Below, in pieces: positions 25,058-34,290 of a stretch of DNA of 64,000 bases. Both the position numbers and the translations under genes were made by a program. The notes under the pieces are model-generated. The model had not been told where the DNA came from and did not search any database. It saw nothing but the letters and a program-made list of their open reading frames with translations. The stretch is from DASVRA01 sp036388855 (GTDB lineage: Bacteria; Pseudomonadota; Alphaproteobacteria; Caulobacterales; Caulobacteraceae). Location of the stretch: contig DASVRA010000035.1 in NCBI GenBank assembly GCA_036388855.1, forward strand, positions 1 to 64,000, given 5' to 3'. Numbering within the stretch: position 1 is the first letter of the stretch; each line of letters opens with the position of its first letter.

Positions 25058-26404
25058 TCACTTGCCGATGCAGAAGCTGGCGAACACCCGGTCGAGCACC
25101 GACTCCGCGTCCACGCCGCCGGTGATCCTCGCCAGGGCGCGAGCGGCCAGCCGCACGTCCTCCGCCGCCAGCTCCGCCCCTGCGGACAGGACGCCCAGCG
25201 CACGCGCCGCGTGATCGCGCGCCCGTCCCAGTTCCTGGCGATGGCGCGCGCGTGTAGCGGCGGGGAACTCTCCCCCGCCGAGGGCGGAGACGACCCGCGC
25301 CTCCAACGCGTCCGTCAGCGCGTTCAGGCTGGCGCTTCCGGCGCAGGACACGGCGAGCGCGTCCGCGCCGGCCGCGCTTGCAGCCGCCGCTGCGGGAACG
25401 GCGTCGGGACCAGGCGCGAGGTCGCTCTTGTTCAGCAGCGCCAGGTCGCCCCTTCCGATCACGTCCGCCGCCTCGCGCCAGGCGCCTTCGCCGGCGGAAG
25501 CGTCGATCACCCACAGGCGCAGGTCGGCGCCTTCGGCCCAGGCGCGGGCGCGGCGCACGCCCTCGGCCTCGATCGCGTCGCCGGGCTCGCGCAGGCCGGC
25601 GGTGTCGGCGACGAGCGCCTTGTAGCCGGCGATCACCAGCGGCAGCTCAATGACATCGCGCGTGGCGCCGGCCACCGGCGTGACGATGGCGGCATCGCGC
25701 CCGGCGAGCCGGTTGAGCAGGCTCGACTTGCCTGCGTTGGGGGCGCCGACGATCGCGATGCGGTAGCCCTCGCGCACCCGCTCCCCTCGCGCCGCGTCCG
25801 CGAGCGCTTCCTCCAGTCCGGCCAGCAGCCGCTCGAGAGGAGGGCGCGCGCGGACGGCGACGTCTTCGGGCAGATCCTCGTCGGGGAAGTCGATGGCGGC
25901 CTCCAGCACCGCCAGCGCCTCGACGATCAGCTCGCGCCAGTCGGCGTGGCGGCGGGACAGGGCCCCCTCCAGTTGCGCCAGGGCTTGGCGGCGCTGGGCC
26001 TCCGTCTCGGCGTCGACCAGGTCGGCCACGGCCTCGGCCTGGACGAGGTCGAGGCGGCCGTTCTCGAAGGCCCGCCGGGTGAATTCGCCGGGCTGGGCGG
26101 GGCGCAGGCCGCCGGTCAGCAGCGCCTCGGACACCGCGTCCACCACGGCCGCGCCGCCGTGCAGGTGCAGCTCGGCGGAGTCCTCGCCGGTGTAGCTGTG
26201 GGGGCCGGGAAGCCAGAGCACCAGCGCCCGGTCCAGCTCCTCGCCCGTCTCGTTCCGCAGCACCCGTAGGCGCGCCTCGCGCGGCGGCGGGAGGCGGCCG
26301 GCCAGCCGCTTAACCGCCTCGGCCGCCCCTGGGCCGGATAAACGCAACACCGCGACCGCCGCGCGCCCTGGTGCGGTGGCGAGCGCGAAGAGGGTATCGG
26401 TCAT
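25058..26404 (-). CDS. mnmE: tRNA modification GTPase MnmE
   Basis: 448 aa partner of MnmG. N-terminal folate-binding domain ([14 protein letters not shown]), helical domain with an inserted G domain ([37 protein letters not shown]) and the invariant C-terminal FCIGK. Overlaps the upstream DUF6489 gene by ATGA. Confidence 0.98.
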   Translation of the reverse strand: MTDTLFALATAPGRAAVAVLRLSGPGAAEAVKRLAGRLPPPREARLRVLRNETGEELDRALVLWLPGPHSYTGEDSAELHLHGGAAVVDAVSEALLTGGLRPAQPGEFTRRAFENGRLDLVQAEAVADLVDAETEAQRRQALAQLEGALSRRHADWRELIVEALAVLEAAIDFPDEDLPEDVAVRARPPLERLLAGLEEALADAARGERVREGYRIAIVGAPNAGKSSLLNRLAGRDAAIVTPVAGATRDVIELPLVIAGYKALVADTAGLREPGDAIEAEGVRRARAWAEGADLRLWVIDASAGEGAWREAADVIGRGDLALLNKSDLAPGPDAVPAAAAASAAGADALAVSCAGSASLNALTDALEARVVSALGGGEFPAATRARHRQELGRARDHAARALGVLSAGAELAAEDVRLAARALARITGGVDAESVLDRVFASFCIGK

Positions 26405-26646
26405 TCGCTGCGGGTCGCCGCCCCCGCGGTCGTGGCTTCCATCATCCGGCGGAACTGCTCGGCCGCCTGGCCGCCGAAGTCCACCCAGGTGCGCATTAGC
26501 TCTTCCGGCCGCATGGCGTCGAGGTTCCTGGCGGTGCGCGCCTTCATCTCCTCTACCAGCCAGGCGTTGTAAGCCTCCAGGTCCGGCTGGCCGAAGAAGG
26601 TCCGCGCCTCCTGCGGGGTGCAGTCGATGGTGATGTTCAGCTTCAT
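26401..26646 (-). CDS. DUF6489-like small protein
   Basis: 81 aa, beginning [19 protein letters not shown], then an amphipathic helical C-terminus. The pattern resembles DUF6489, small alphaproteobacterial proteins of unknown function; I am moderately sure of the family. Its stop overlaps the mnmE start, so it is probably the first gene of the mnmE transcript. Upstream in-frame Met codons add only a non-conserved leader overlapping the divergent hydrolase gene. Confidence 0.6.
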   Translation of the reverse strand: MKLNITIDCTPQEARTFFGQPDLEAYNAWLVEEMKARTARNLDAMRPEELMRTWVDFGGQAAEQFRRMMEATTAGAATRSE

Positions 26647-26713
26647 CGGGCGCTCGCTTGTGTTCCGTGGCCGCCGCTCGCTAGTAAGCCCGGGCGAGAG
26701 CAGGGGAAAGACC

Positions 26714-27406
26714 ATGGCGTCGACGATGCGCTTCGACGCGCCTGAGGGCGAGTTCACCGGCTACGCCGCCTGGCCCGAGGGCAAGCCGAGGGCGGCGGTG
26801 GTGGTGATCCAGGAGATCTTCGGGGTCAACGCGGCGATGCGCGAGGTCTGCGACGAGCTGGCCTCCTGGTGCGGCTACCTGGCGGTATGTCCGGACCTGT
26901 TCTGGCGGCTGGAGCCCGGCGTCGACATCACCGACCAAACCCAGGCGGAGTGGGACAGGGCGCTGGACCTGATGGGCCGCTTCGATGTGGACCGGGGGGT
27001 GGAGGACATCGCCTTGGTCATAGCGCAGCTGCGGCGGGAGGGGCCTGGCAAGGTGGGCGCGGTCGGCTACTGCCTGGGCGGCAAGCTGGCTTACCTGACC
27101 GCCGCCCGCACCGACTCCGACGCTTCCGTCGGCTACTACCCCGTCGGCCTCGACGCCTTGGTCCTGGAAGCGGGGAAGATCGAGCGGCCGCTGATGCTGC
27201 ATGTCGCCGAAGAGGACGGGTTCTCGACCAGGGAGGGGCGGGCGCGCTTCATCGCGGCCCTGGAGCCCCGGCCGAGCGTGACGGTCCACACCTATCCCGG
27301 TCGCGATCACGCCTTCGCCCGGCCGGGCGGCAAGCACTTCCACCAGGGGGACGCGGCGCTGGCCAACGAGCGCACCGCGGGCTTCTTCAGGGAGCATCTC
27401 GGCTGA
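26714..27406 (+). CDS. Dienelactone hydrolase-family protein
   Basis: 230 aa cytoplasmic alpha/beta hydrolase with the cysteine nucleophile typical of dienelactone hydrolases (GYCLGGKLA), aspartate in AEEDGF and histidine in GRDHAFARPG; IQEIFGVNAAMR is the conserved N-terminal segment. May open lactone rings in aromatic catabolism or act as a general esterase. The ATG at 26714 follows AGGGGAAAG. Its stop shares one base with the qor start (TGATG). Confidence 0.9.
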   Translation: MASTMRFDAPEGEFTGYAAWPEGKPRAAVVVIQEIFGVNAAMREVCDELASWCGYLAVCPDLFWRLEPGVDITDQTQAEWDRALDLMGRFDVDRGVEDIALVIAQLRREGPGKVGAVGYCLGGKLAYLTAARTDSDASVGYYPVGLDALVLEAGKIERPLMLHVAEEDGFSTREGRARFIAALEPRPSVTVHTYPGRDHAFARPGGKHFHQGDAALANERTAGFFREHLG

Positions 27407-28377
27407 TGCTGGCGATCCGCGCGACCGAGGCCGGCGGGCCAGAGGTTCTGGAGACGGTCTATCCGCCCCTGCCCAAGCCGGGACCGGGCGAGATCCTGAT
27501 CCGGCACGAGGCGGTGGGCCTCAACTTCATCGACACCTACCACCGCTCGGGCCTCTACCCGATCAGCTTCCCCGCCGTGCTGGGGCTCGAGGGCGCGGGC
27601 GTGGTGGAGGCGGTGGGGGCCGGCGTCACCCGCTTCCACGTCGGCGACCGCGCCGCCTATGGCACGGGGCCGCTCGGCGCCTACGCCGAGGCGCACGTGG
27701 TGCCGGAGGGGCGGGCGGTGAAGCTGCCGGACACGGTTCCCACGAAGGTCGCCGCGGCGGCCATGCTCAAGGGGCTGACGGCGGAGTTCCTGCTGCGCCG
27801 CTGCCACCCGGTGAAGCCGGGCGAGGCGGTGCTGGTCTGGGCGGCGGCCGGGGGCGTGGGCTCGATCCTGTGCCAGTGGGCCAAGGCGCTGGGGGCGACG
27901 GTGATCGGGACGGTCGGCTCGGAGGGCAAGGCCGAGGTGGCGCGTTGGAACGGGTGCGACCACGTGCTGCTCTACCGGGAAGAGGACGTGGCGGCGCGGG
28001 TGCGCGAGCTCACGGGCGGCGAGGGCGTGCGCGTGGTCTATGACGGCGTCGGCAAGGCCAGCTTCGAGGCCTCGCTGGCGAGCCTGGGGCGGCGCGGGAT
28101 GCTGGTCAGCTACGGCAACGCCTCCGGCCCGGTCCCGCCTGTGGAGCCGCTGGCGCTCAGCCGCGGCGGTTCGCTCTACCTGACCCGCCCGACCCTGTTC
28201 GACTACGTGGCAACGACCCAGGAGCTGGACGACGCCAGCGCCGCCCTGTTCCAAGCGATCGGTTCAGGCGCCGTGCGGATCGGCATCGGGGCCGAATATC
28301 CGCTGGCCGAGGCGCGTGAGGCGCACGAGGCGCTGCAGGCGGGCGAGACCACAGGCTCGGTGCTGCTGATCCCGTAA
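27406..28377 (+). CDS. qor: NADPH:quinone oxidoreductase (Qor, zeta-crystallin type)
   Basis: 323 aa zinc-independent medium-chain dehydrogenase. EAVGLNFIDTYHRSGLYP and the NADPH-binding AAAGGVGSILCQWAKALGA are family hallmarks. Reduces quinones or enones with NADPH in the cytoplasm. Translationally coupled to the dienelactone hydrolase gene, so the pair may handle reactive carbonyl compounds. A parS palindrome starts 2 bases after the stop. Confidence 0.93.
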   Translation: MLAIRATEAGGPEVLETVYPPLPKPGPGEILIRHEAVGLNFIDTYHRSGLYPISFPAVLGLEGAGVVEAVGAGVTRFHVGDRAAYGTGPLGAYAEAHVVPEGRAVKLPDTVPTKVAAAAMLKGLTAEFLLRRCHPVKPGEAVLVWAAAGGVGSILCQWAKALGATVIGTVGSEGKAEVARWNGCDHVLLYREEDVAARVRELTGGEGVRVVYDGVGKASFEASLASLGRRGMLVSYGNASGPVPPVEPLALSRGGSLYLTRPTLFDYVATTQELDDASAALFQAIGSGAVRIGIGAEYPLAEAREAHEALQAGETTGSVLLIP

Positions 28378-28378
28378 T

Positions 28379-28394
28379 TGTTCCACGTGGAACA
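28379..28394. promoter_or_regulatory. parS site 3, between convergent stops
   Basis: TGTTCCACGTGGAACA within ATTGTTCCACGTGGAACAAT (28377-28396). It occupies most of the 30-base gap between the ends of qor and the FAD monooxygenase gene, the same arrangement as parS site 2. Confidence 0.95.
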
Positions 28395-28407
28395 ATGAGG
28401 CGGAGCA

Positions 28408-29910
28408 CTACCGGCACATATCCTTCAGGTACCCAGTCATGGCCCCGACGTCTTGCGCGCCAAGGGCAAGGCCGATGTGGCCGTCGGGCCGAAGCAGGTA
28501 TGCGGCGTTCTCGGCCAGGCCCGCCTTGGCCGCGTCGGAGCTCCAGGCAAACACGCGCAGGGGGAGGTCCCGCGCCTCACAAGCCTCCGAGAGGGTGGGC
28601 GTGGCGGCGCCATAGACGTGGACCTGCCAGCCCAGCCCGTCGAAGCCCTGGAAGTTGTCGTTGCCTTGCGCCCGCACGAACGGCAGGCGCTCCCCCGCCC
28701 GGATGCGCCCCGCGCGGCCCTCACTGATCGGGCTGTCAGGATAGGCGATCGCCGTCTGCGACACCGTCAGGTAGGCGCGGCGGCGGATCGCGCGGAAGCG
28801 GGTGGCGAGCGCGGCCAGCGTGGGCATCACGCGCAGCCGCCAGAGATTGCCCAGAGCCGATCGGTTGGCGATCAGCTCGAAGGCGGCGTCGGTGGTCTTC
28901 ACCAGCGTTTGAGCGAAGCCCCTGCGCTCCGGCTCATAGCTGTCCAGCAGCGCCTCGCCGGCCTCGCCCCTGATCACCTGCGCCAGCTTCCAGGCCAGGT
29001 TCATCGCATCGCCCACGCCCGTGTTCAGCCCCTGCCCGCCGGCCGGGCTGTGGATGTGCGCGGCGTCGCCCAGCAGGAAGGCGCGGCCGCTACGGAACCG
29101 CTCCGCCACCCGGTGATGGACGCGGTAGTGCGAAAACCAGTTGACGGTTTCTACCTTCAGCCCCGACATCCGCTCGACCGAGTCCGACACGTCGGCGTAG
29201 TCGATGACCTCGTCTTGCTCGTGTTCGCGCGGCACGATGCCGATCAAACGGCAGTAGCCGGTGGAGCGGATCGGGAAGACCAGCAGGAAGCCGTTGGCGT
29301 CGAGGCAGGCGTTGAGCCCGCCGGCGGCCGCCTCGCCCCGCACCTTGGCGTCGGCCACGAAGAACACCTGCTCATAGGCGTCCCCGGGGAAGCCGATGCC
29401 GGCGCCGTGGCGCACCGTGCTGTGGGCGCCGTCGCAGCCGCAGAGGTAGGCGGCCTCGACCGTCTCCGCCTCGCCATCCCGGCTCAGCACCGCCCGGACC
29501 GCATGTCCGAGGTCCTGGAAGCCCAAGAGCTCCGTCCGCCGCTCCACCGCCACGCCAAGCGCCGTCAGCTGCTCGATCAGCAGCCGCTCATGCTCGTCCT
29601 GGGGAAGAGAGAGGACGAAGGGATAGAGCGACGGCGGCGGGCCGATGTCGTCCAGGCGTGCGCGCGCCACTTCGCGCGCGCCGATGCGGAAGACCAGGTC
29701 GGAGGTGACCAGGCCCCGCCGTACCGCCTCGTCGCCGAAGCCGCACATCCTGTAGAACTCCAGCGTACGCGCATGCACCGCCATGGCGCGGGAGGTCTCC
29801 CCGGGGGCGGCGGACTTGTCGAAGATCCGGACCGGCACGCCCTGCCGCACCAGGAACAGCGCCAGCGCCAGCCCCGTGGGCCCGCCGCCGGCGATCAGGA
29901 CCGGCGCCAC
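28408..29910 (-). CDS. FAD-dependent aromatic-type monooxygenase
   Basis: 500 aa group A flavoprotein hydroxylase. FAD-binding VLIAGGGPTGLALAL at the N-terminus, the DG motif CDGAHSTVRHG and the GD motif FLLGDAAHIHSPAGGQGLN are all intact; the C-terminal thioredoxin-like domain is of the phenol-hydroxylase/PheA/TetX type. Substrate unknown. One base separates its start from the upstream GST stop, so the GST and the monooxygenase probably form an operon, consistent with xenobiotic or aromatic metabolism. Confidence 0.9.
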   Translation of the reverse strand: MAPVLIAGGGPTGLALALFLVRQGVPVRIFDKSAAPGETSRAMAVHARTLEFYRMCGFGDEAVRRGLVTSDLVFRIGAREVARARLDDIGPPPSLYPFVLSLPQDEHERLLIEQLTALGVAVERRTELLGFQDLGHAVRAVLSRDGEAETVEAAYLCGCDGAHSTVRHGAGIGFPGDAYEQVFFVADAKVRGEAAAGGLNACLDANGFLLVFPIRSTGYCRLIGIVPREHEQDEVIDYADVSDSVERMSGLKVETVNWFSHYRVHHRVAERFRSGRAFLLGDAAHIHSPAGGQGLNTGVGDAMNLAWKLAQVIRGEAGEALLDSYEPERRGFAQTLVKTTDAAFELIANRSALGNLWRLRVMPTLAALATRFRAIRRRAYLTVSQTAIAYPDSPISEGRAGRIRAGERLPFVRAQGNDNFQGFDGLGWQVHVYGAATPTLSEACEARDLPLRVFAWSSDAAKAGLAENAAYLLRPDGHIGLALGAQDVGAMTGYLKDMCR

Positions 29911-29911
29911 C

Positions 29912-30520
29912 TTAGTTGCGCTCCAACGCGCGTGCGAAGGCGGGGCGAGCCCTCAGCCGCTCCAGATACGCCGCGGCCGTGGGCGGAATCCGCTCGCCCA
30001 GGCGCAGGAAGCGGCCCAGGTGTAGGGCGTATCCGACAGAGATGTCGGCCAGGGTGAACCGGCCGCCGGCGAGCCAGTCGCGTCCCTGGAGCCGCGCCTC
30101 GATGTGCTTGAGCCGGTCGATGAAGACGTCGGCGCCGTCCTCCGCCGCCTGCGGCAGGCGACGCTCCTTCGGCTCCAGCAGCCGGTAGCGGACGATCTGG
30201 GTAAGCGGCGGGACCAGAGTGGCTTCGCCCATGTAAAGGAACTGGCGGTAGTGGGGCCAGTCGGGCTCGTCGTCGGCTACAACCAGATTGGTGGGCCCGG
30301 CCTTCTTGGCCAGGTATTCGCAGATGGCGACGGACTCGAAGAGGGCGAGCTCGCCGTCGATCAAGGTCGGGATGGTGCCGGTGGGGTTGATCTCGAAGTA
30401 GCCGGGATCGCGCACCCGCGGCGGGAACCCTAGCGCCTTTACCTCCAGCCCCAGCCCCAGCTCCTCGGTAGCCCAGATTACTCGGAGGGAGCGGCTGCTG
30501 GGGCAGTGATAGAGCTCCAT
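29912..30520 (-). CDS. Glutathione S-transferase family protein
   Basis: 202 aa. N-terminal thioredoxin-fold domain (MELYHCPSSRSLRVIWATEE, Ser in the catalytic position region; INPTGTIPTLIDGE; FESVAICEYLAKK) and an all-helical C-terminal domain (GGRFTLADISVGYALH). Conjugates glutathione to electrophiles or isomerises ring-cleavage products. First gene of a two-gene unit with the monooxygenase. Confidence 0.93.
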   Translation of the reverse strand: MELYHCPSSRSLRVIWATEELGLGLEVKALGFPPRVRDPGYFEINPTGTIPTLIDGELALFESVAICEYLAKKAGPTNLVVADDEPDWPHYRQFLYMGEATLVPPLTQIVRYRLLEPKERRLPQAAEDGADVFIDRLKHIEARLQGRDWLAGGRFTLADISVGYALHLGRFLRLGERIPPTAAAYLERLRARPAFARALERN

Positions 30521-30534
30521 GGCGGCCGCCCTCA

Positions 30535-30660
30535 GTCTCCCCGGCGAATGCCGGGGCCCAGGTGAAGCCCATAGCTCAGCTGTTCATGGCGCGGGAAGCC
30601 CCGCTAGCCGGAGGCCTCTTGCGTGGATCCCAGCCCGGCATTCTCTGGGGGAAGCGCGGG
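30535..30660. repeat. Inverted pair of a dispersed palindromic repeat
   Basis: TCTCCCCGGCGAATGCCGGG begins a palindromic unit at 30535; a degraded inverse copy (GGATCCCAGCCCGGCATTCT) lies near 30633. Together they can form a long imperfect stem in the 169-base gap between GST and rho. Such CCCCGGCgAAtGCCGGGG units recur in many Caulobacterales-type genomes as intergenic repeats and could serve as a terminator for rho. Confidence 0.6.
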
Positions 30661-30689
30661 AGAAACCTCCATGTGGGCTAATCCCGCCC

Positions 30690-32084
30690 TCAGGTGTTCA
30701 TCGACTGGAAGAACTCGCCGTTGCTCTTGGTCTGGCGCAGCTTGTCGAGCAGGAACTCGACCGCGTCCTGCGCCCCCATCGGGTTGAGGATGCGGCGCAG
30801 CACGTAGGTCTTCTGCAGCTGGTCCTTGGGCGTGATCAGCTCTTCCTTGCGGGTGCCGGACTTGAGCACGTCGATGGCCGGGAAGATGCGCTTGTCGGCG
30901 ACCTTGCGGTCGAGCACGATCTCGCTGTTGCCGGTGCCCTTGAACTCCTCGAAAATCACCTCGTCCATGCGCGAGCCGGTGTCGATCAGGGCGGTGGCGA
31001 CGATGGTCAGCGAGCCCCCTTGTTCGATGTTGCGCGCGGCGCCGAAGAACCGCTTGGGCCGCTGCAGGGCGTTGGCGTCGACGCCGCCGGTCAGCACCTT
31101 GCCGGAGCTTGGGACGGTGGTGTTGTAGGCGCGGCCCAGGCGCGTGACCGAGTCCAGCAGGATCACCACGTCGCGCTTGTGCTCGACCAGCCGCTTGGCC
31201 TTTTCGATCACCATCTCGGCGACCTGGACGTGGCGGGTGGCCGGCTCGTCGAAGGTCGAGGAGATGACCTCGCCGCGCACGGTGCGCTGCATGTCGGTGA
31301 CTTCCTCGGGCCGCTCGTCGATCAGCAGCACGATCAGGTAGCTTTCGGGGTGGTTGGCGGCGATCGACTTGGCGATGTTCTGCAGCATCACGGTCTTGCC
31401 GACCCGCGGCGGCGCCACGATCAGGCAGCGCTGGCCCTTGCCCAGGGGCGCGACGATGTCGATCACGCGGCCGGAACGGTCCTTCAGGGTCGGATCCTCG
31501 AGCTCCATGGTCATCCGCTCCTCGGGGTAGAGCGGGGTCAGGTTGTCGAAGTGGACCTTGTGCTTGACGTTGTCCGGGCTCTCGAAATTGATCTGGGTGA
31601 CGGTCACCGAAGCGAAGTAACGCTCACCCTCCCGCGGCGCGCGTACCCCGCCCTCGACGCTGTCGCCGGTGCGAAGGCCGTAGCGCCGGATCTGCGAGGG
31701 GGAGACGTAGATATCGTCCGGTCCCGGCAAATAATTCGCTTCGGGTGAACGAAGGAAGCCGAAGCCATCCTGCAGCACCTCCAGCGTGCCGGAGCCCGAA
31801 ATCTCGACGCCCTCGTCGGCGAGTTCCTTGAGGATGGCGAACAGCATGTCCTGCTTGCGCAGGGTGGAGGCGTTCTCGATCTCCAGCGCCTCGGCGAAGG
31901 CGAGCAGGTCGGTCGGCGACTTGTCCTTCAGCTCCTGCAGCGACATCGAGGTGAGGCCCATGGCCTCGACGGCCGAAGGGCCCTCGTCGTCGCCGTTGGC
32001 GTCGGGCGCGGTTTCGGCGGGCGTGGCGGCGGCGTCCTCGTCGGGCGCCGGGGTGAGGGTGTCGGTGGCGGAATCGTCTGGCAT
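30690..32084 (-). CDS. rho: Transcription termination factor Rho
   Basis: 464 aa hexameric RNA helicase. After an acidic, disordered N-terminal extension of about 40 residues comes the Rho N-terminal domain ([15 protein letters not shown]), RNA-binding cold-shock fold ([13 protein letters not shown]), Walker A ([11 protein letters not shown]), Walker B ([10 protein letters not shown]) and the R-loop region. Start at the ATG at 32084; upstream in-frame sequence is GC-rich and non-conserved. The 150-base leader up to the GNAT stop contains no recognised element; Rho is autoregulated in other bacteria. Confidence 0.98.
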   Translation of the reverse strand: MPDDSATDTLTPAPDEDAAATPAETAPDANGDDEGPSAVEAMGLTSMSLQELKDKSPTDLLAFAEALEIENASTLRKQDMLFAILKELADEGVEISGSGTLEVLQDGFGFLRSPEANYLPGPDDIYVSPSQIRRYGLRTGDSVEGGVRAPREGERYFASVTVTQINFESPDNVKHKVHFDNLTPLYPEERMTMELEDPTLKDRSGRVIDIVAPLGKGQRCLIVAPPRVGKTVMLQNIAKSIAANHPESYLIVLLIDERPEEVTDMQRTVRGEVISSTFDEPATRHVQVAEMVIEKAKRLVEHKRDVVILLDSVTRLGRAYNTTVPSSGKVLTGGVDANALQRPKRFFGAARNIEQGGSLTIVATALIDTGSRMDEVIFEEFKGTGNSEIVLDRKVADKRIFPAIDVLKSGTRKEELITPKDQLQKTYVLRRILNPMGAQDAVEFLLDKLRQTKSNGEFFQSMNT

Positions 32085-32234
32085 GGGGAACTCGGGAGGC
32101 CCGCGGATGGACTCCGGGCGGAGCGGCGCGGGAGAGGTTGTGCTGGGGCCGGACGCGGCGGGTTGGCGGCGCTGTCCGAAGAGGGCGGGATCGCGGAAGG
32201 CGACGCCTAGCCGAACCACAGCCGCGAGGCCGGG

Positions 32235-32789
32235 TCAAGCGGCGGGAGCGCTCGCGAGCTGCGCAAATGGTATCGGCTCCGCCGGTTTTCCAGGGGCTGC
32301 GGGCGCCAGCGGCTTGCGCCAGCAGCCGACGTCGCGCCAGGCGCCGTGCTTCCAGCCAACCTCGCGGTAGACGCCGACGGGCTCGAAGCCGAAGCTCTCG
32401 TGCAGGCGCACGCTCGCTGGGTTTGGCAGGCTGATGCCCGCGAAGGCGGCGTGGAAGCCCTGGCGCTCCAGAAGCTCGAACAGCCGCGTGTAGAGCGCCC
32501 GCGCGATTCCCTGCCCCCGCATGCCAGCGGCGACGTAGACGGCGGCATCGACTGACCAGCGGTAGGCGGCGCGCTCGTGATGGCGGCTGGCGTAGGCGTA
32601 GCCGCGCACGCCGCCGTCCTCCTCCCACACTAGCCAGGGATAGGCGGGGAGAGTCGCCTTTATCCGGGCCGCCATGACCTCGACCGGCGGGACCTCCTCC
32701 TCGAACGAAACGATCGCTTCCGTGATGTTCGGTTCGTAGATCGCCCGCACGGCGCCGGCGTCGGCGGGCGTGGCGGCGCGGATGGTCAC
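32235..32789 (-). CDS. GNAT acetyltransferase, phosphinothricin acetyltransferase-like
   Basis: 184 aa. Begins at a GTG overlapping the hemJ stop (GTGA). VTIRAATPADAGAVRAIYEP, the acetyl-CoA loop MRGQGIARALY and the C-terminal HESFGFEPVGVYREVGWKHG are typical of the PAT/MddA group, which acetylates phosphinothricin, methionine sulfoximine or related amino acids. Actual substrate unknown. Last gene of the hem operon. Confidence 0.85.
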   Translation of the reverse strand: MTIRAATPADAGAVRAIYEPNITEAIVSFEEEVPPVEVMAARIKATLPAYPWLVWEEDGGVRGYAYASRHHERAAYRWSVDAAVYVAAGMRGQGIARALYTRLFELLERQGFHAAFAGISLPNPASVRLHESFGFEPVGVYREVGWKHGAWRDVGCWRKPLAPAAPGKPAEPIPFAQLASAPAA

Positions 32790-33250
32790 CGGCCGAACTC
32801 GGTGGTCACCGCCAGCACCATGGCGATGGCGGCGAGGAAGGGCAGCTCGTTGGTCATGCGCCAGAAGCGCTCGGAGCGGCGGCGATCGCCCCGCGCCAGG
32901 CCCTTGCGGGCGAGCGCGAGATAGTGGTGCCAGCCGGTGAGGAACACGACGCCGGAGAGCTTCACCACCATCCAAGGCTGCAGCAGGAAGCCCCAGCCGC
33001 GCGCGTGTCCGTCGGTCCAGATCAGGCCCAGCCCGAACAGCCAGGCGGCGGCCATGGCGGGGTTCATGATGATCTGCAGCAGCTTGCGCTCCATGGTCTC
33101 GAAAGTAGCCACGCTATCGGAGCCGGGGGCGGCGGCGGTGTGATAGGCGAACAGGCGCGGCAGGTAGAGCAGCCCGGCCATCCAGGCGATCACCGCCAGG
33201 ATGTGCAGCCCGCGCAGCAGGTCGTAGTTGCGGACCAGCAGCTCGGTCAC
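32786..33250 (-). CDS. hemJ: Protoporphyrinogen IX oxidase HemJ
   Basis: 154 aa with four membrane helices, fitting the UPF0093/HemJ family that oxidises protoporphyrinogen IX in bacteria lacking HemG and HemY. Conserved His16 (LRGLHILAVIAWMAGLLYLP) and the lysine in PWMVVKLSGVV are present. GTG start overlapping the hemH stop. Its position directly after hemE and hemH matches its step in the heme pathway. Confidence 0.93.
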   Translation of the reverse strand: MTELLVRNYDLLRGLHILAVIAWMAGLLYLPRLFAYHTAAAPGSDSVATFETMERKLLQIIMNPAMAAAWLFGLGLIWTDGHARGWGFLLQPWMVVKLSGVVFLTGWHHYLALARKGLARGDRRRSERFWRMTNELPFLAAIAMVLAVTTEFGR

Positions 33251-34290
33251 GCCGCGCGCCTCGGGCAGCCGCTCCAGCGGGCGGGGCAGACCCACTCGGA
33301 GGCGGGGGTAACGGCGTCGGCAGGCTGGGCCAGGGCGGCCGCAACCGTCTCCGCCAAGGCCTTGATGAAGGCCGGCTCCACACCTAGCGCCGGCACGCGC
33401 ACGTAGGCCCGGCAGCCGAGGTCGCGAGCCAGCTTGCCGTATTCGTGGTCGAGTTCGACCAGGGTCTCGACGTGTTCGGAGACGAAGGCGATGGGGCAGA
33501 CCACCACGCCCAGGCCCTCGGCGGCGGCCTGAGCGATGGCTTCGGGAGTGGAGGGGCCGAGCCACTTCAGCGGTCCGACCCGGCTCTGATAGCAGACGCG
33601 CCAATCGGAGAACTGGGGCAGGCGCGCGGCCACGGCCGCCGCGGAGGCTTCGGTCTGTGCCTGGTAGGGGTCGCCGCCGGCGATCACCTTCTCCGGCAGG
33701 CCGTGGGCGGAGAACAGCAGGCGGACCGGGGCGGGAGCGCCCGCGGCGGCATAGGCCTGCTCGATCTTTCCGGCATGGGCGGCGACCAACTCGCCCGCGA
33801 GCGGATAGCAGCAGACCGCGCGGCTGCGGCCGGGGCCGGCGTAGGCCTTTCGCCAGGCCCTCAGCGAAGAGGCCGTCGTGGTGGTGGAGAACTGCGGATA
33901 GAGCGGCAAGAGCACGATCTCGTCCGGCGCGCAGGCGGCCACCGCCTCGGCTGTCTCGCCCGTGAGCGGGCGCCAATAGCGCATGGCTATGAAGGCGCAC
34001 GGCTCGATGTGCGGCAACCGGATCTTCAACTCCTCCGTGAGCGCGCGCGCCTGGGCCTCCGTCTCCTTCAGCAACGGCGAGGCGCCGCCCATCAGGGCGT
34101 AGTTGGCGCGGGCGGCCTTTGCCCGGGTGGCGGAGATCAGCGCCGCCAGGGGCGTCCGCACGGGCGCGGGCGCGCCGATGATGGCGGGGTCGTTGAACAG
34201 GTTGAACAGGAACGGTCGCACGGCTTTGGGGGAGTCGGGGCCGCCGAGGTTGAACAGCACCACCGCCAGCCGTTTGCGGCCTTGCGCCAT
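33247..34290 (-). CDS. hemH: Ferrochelatase
   Basis: 347 aa. Inserts Fe2+ into protoporphyrin IX, the last step of heme b synthesis. The catalytic histidine is in LLFSAHGLPEKV and the conserved glutamate in AFVSEHVETLVELD; N-terminal VVLFNLGGPDSP is standard. Directly abuts the hemE stop and overlaps hemJ. Confidence 0.97.
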   Translation of the reverse strand: MAQGRKRLAVVLFNLGGPDSPKAVRPFLFNLFNDPAIIGAPAPVRTPLAALISATRAKAARANYALMGGASPLLKETEAQARALTEELKIRLPHIEPCAFIAMRYWRPLTGETAEAVAACAPDEIVLLPLYPQFSTTTTASSLRAWRKAYAGPGRSRAVCCYPLAGELVAAHAGKIEQAYAAAGAPAPVRLLFSAHGLPEKVIAGGDPYQAQTEASAAAVAARLPQFSDWRVCYQSRVGPLKWLGPSTPEAIAQAAAEGLGVVVCPIAFVSEHVETLVELDHEYGKLARDLGCRAYVRVPALGVEPAFIKALAETVAAALAQPADAVTPASEWVCPARWSGCPRRAA

